A stretch of DNA of 64,000 nucleotides from Pelorhabdus rhamnosifermentans (GTDB lineage Bacteria > Bacillota > Negativicutes > UMGS1260), in NCBI RefSeq assembly GCF_018835585.1, contig NZ_JAHGVE010000001.1:62001-126000 (forward strand). The letters run 5' to 3'. Under the pieces are notes generated by a model that was not told where the DNA came from, made no database searches, and saw only the letters and a list, made by a program, of their open reading frames with translations. The translations under genes were made by a program, and so were the position numbers. Positions 63,337-64,000 of this stretch are shown here, piece by piece (position 1 is the first letter of the stretch; every line of letters starts with the position of its first letter).

Positions 63337-64000
63337 ATGCGAAAAAGCCTTTATGAAGATTATGATAATATTGTTTCTATTATAACTCCTGCCTATAATT
63401 CTGCTAATTGTATTTCTGCTACAATTGAATCTGTGCTAAGACAAACATATATAAAATGGGAAATGATAATTGTAGATGATTGTTCAGATGATTATACGAT
63501 TGATGTTGTGCGCACGTATGAACGCTTAGATGACCGAATTAAGTTGATTCGTTTAGATAAGAACCAAGGGGTTGCTAATGCAAGAAATATTGGCATGAAA
63601 TGTTCTAAGGGGCGTTATATAGCCTTTTTAGATAGTGATGATATTTGGTTGGAAAAAAAATTAGAATGTCAACTTGCATTTATGAAAGAACGGAATATAG
63701 GTTTTTCATTTACTCAGTATTGTCAATTTGTTGATGACGTGAAAAAGAGCAAACAAATTATTCATGTACCTGATCGCGTCCAATATAGAGATTTGTTAAA
63801 AGGAAATGTAATTGGTTGTTTAACAGTAATTATTGATCGTCAAAAAATACCTCCATTTAATATGAGAAAAGAATATCATGAGGATTATATTGCATGGCTA
63901 GAAATTTTAAAGCAAGGATTTGCTGCTTATGGGTATAATGAAGACTTAGCTAGATATCGCATTTCTAGTAGCTCTGTTTCAAGTAATAAGAAAAAAAGTG
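63337..64000 (+). CDS. Glycosyltransferase family 2, cut by the window end
   Basis: The open frame runs from the ATG at 63337 to the last base without a stop (221 codons visible). SD GGAGGT lies 12 bp upstream. The GT-A domain opens NIVSIITPAYNSANCISATIESVLRQ, then MIIVDDCSDDYT, NQGVANARNIGM and the metal-site AFLDSDDIWLEKKL near residue 95, with HEDYIAWLEILKQGF near 195. It is typical of O-antigen GT2 enzymes. Donor and full length unknown. Confidence 0.88.
   Translation, partial: MRKSLYEDYDNIVSIITPAYNSANCISATIESVLRQTYIKWEMIIVDDCSDDYTIDVVRTYERLDDRIKLIRLDKNQGVANARNIGMKCSKGRYIAFLDSDDIWLEKKLECQLAFMKERNIGFSFTQYCQFVDDVKKSKQIIHVPDRVQYRDLLKGNVIGCLTVIIDRQKIPPFNMRKEYHEDYIAWLEILKQGFAAYGYNEDLARYRISSSSVSSNKKKS

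Noticed and set aside
1-64000. tRNA, rRNA, CRISPR arrays, phage genes or complete insertion sequences.
   Set aside because: None seen. No evenly spaced repeat series and no intact transposase or integrase gene were found by reading.

Overview
The window reads as a chromosomal segment of a diderm Firmicute of the class Negativicutes (Sporomusa/Pelosinus/Veillonella-like). A full Gram-negative lipopolysaccharide (LPS) assembly line sits beside outer-membrane porins that carry an N-terminal S-layer-homology (SLH) domain. That OmpM-type porin is the hallmark of this class. Nearly all genes lie on the + strand, in long, tightly packed and often overlapping runs with strong Shine-Dalgarno (SD) sites and frequent TTG or GTG starts.

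Layout. (1) 1-12.9 kb: LPS inner-core and export operon: msbA (cut by the window edge), waaA, lpxK, kdsB, kdsA, kdsD, kdsC, an LpxL-type acyltransferase, lptC, lptA, lptB, one LptF/LptG-type permease, a DUF3084 protein and uppP. (2) 13-28.2 kb: envelope and uptake block: an SLH porin, a Crp/Fnr regulator, a second SLH porin, an oppABCDF-type peptide transporter, a small YqgF-like protein, a third SLH porin, an LPP20-like exported protein, a porin without SLH domain and an exported protein of unknown function. Most units end in clear rho-independent terminators. (3) 28.3-48.2 kb: lptD, the complete ADP-heptose pathway (gmhA, two heptose kinase genes, gmhB, rfaE2, hldD), and an LPS-core glycosyltransferase array with six GT9 heptosyltransferase-type paralogues plus GT2, GT4 and GT8 enzymes and a WaaL/Wzy-type membrane protein. 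(4) 48.2-55.2 kb: rfbBACD (dTDP-L-rhamnose), a Wza-like export protein, a Wzz-like chain-length protein and a WbaP/WcaJ-type initiating phosphosugar transferase. (5) 55.2-64 kb: a transposase remnant, then a visibly more AT-rich strain-variable polysaccharide block: divergent glycosyltransferases, a hexapeptide acyltransferase, a WbsX-like GH99 protein, an EpsG/Wzy-like membrane protein, a radical SAM enzyme and a GT2 gene cut by the window end.

How the parts fit: Kdo and ADP-heptose are made, lipid A-Kdo is assembled and flipped (WaaA, LpxK, LpxL, MsbA), the core is extended by the glycosyltransferases, an undecaprenyl-linked polymer is started by the WbaP-like enzyme, and LptB-F/G, C, A and D carry LPS to the outer membrane. 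SLH porins tether that membrane to peptidoglycan.

Most interesting signal: three of the four porin genes share a leader element, a hairpin with a closely conserved 12-nt loop and stems that differ in sequence but still pair. It lies inside outer stems, and in one leader it is followed by a hairpin that sequesters the SD. The same conserved core also looks like a translation start (AGGAAAC followed by GTG or ATG), and in one leader this opens a 23-codon reading frame ending two bases before the porin start. Either a structured cis-regulatory RNA or a leader-peptide system for porin control is possible. I do not recognise it as a known class.
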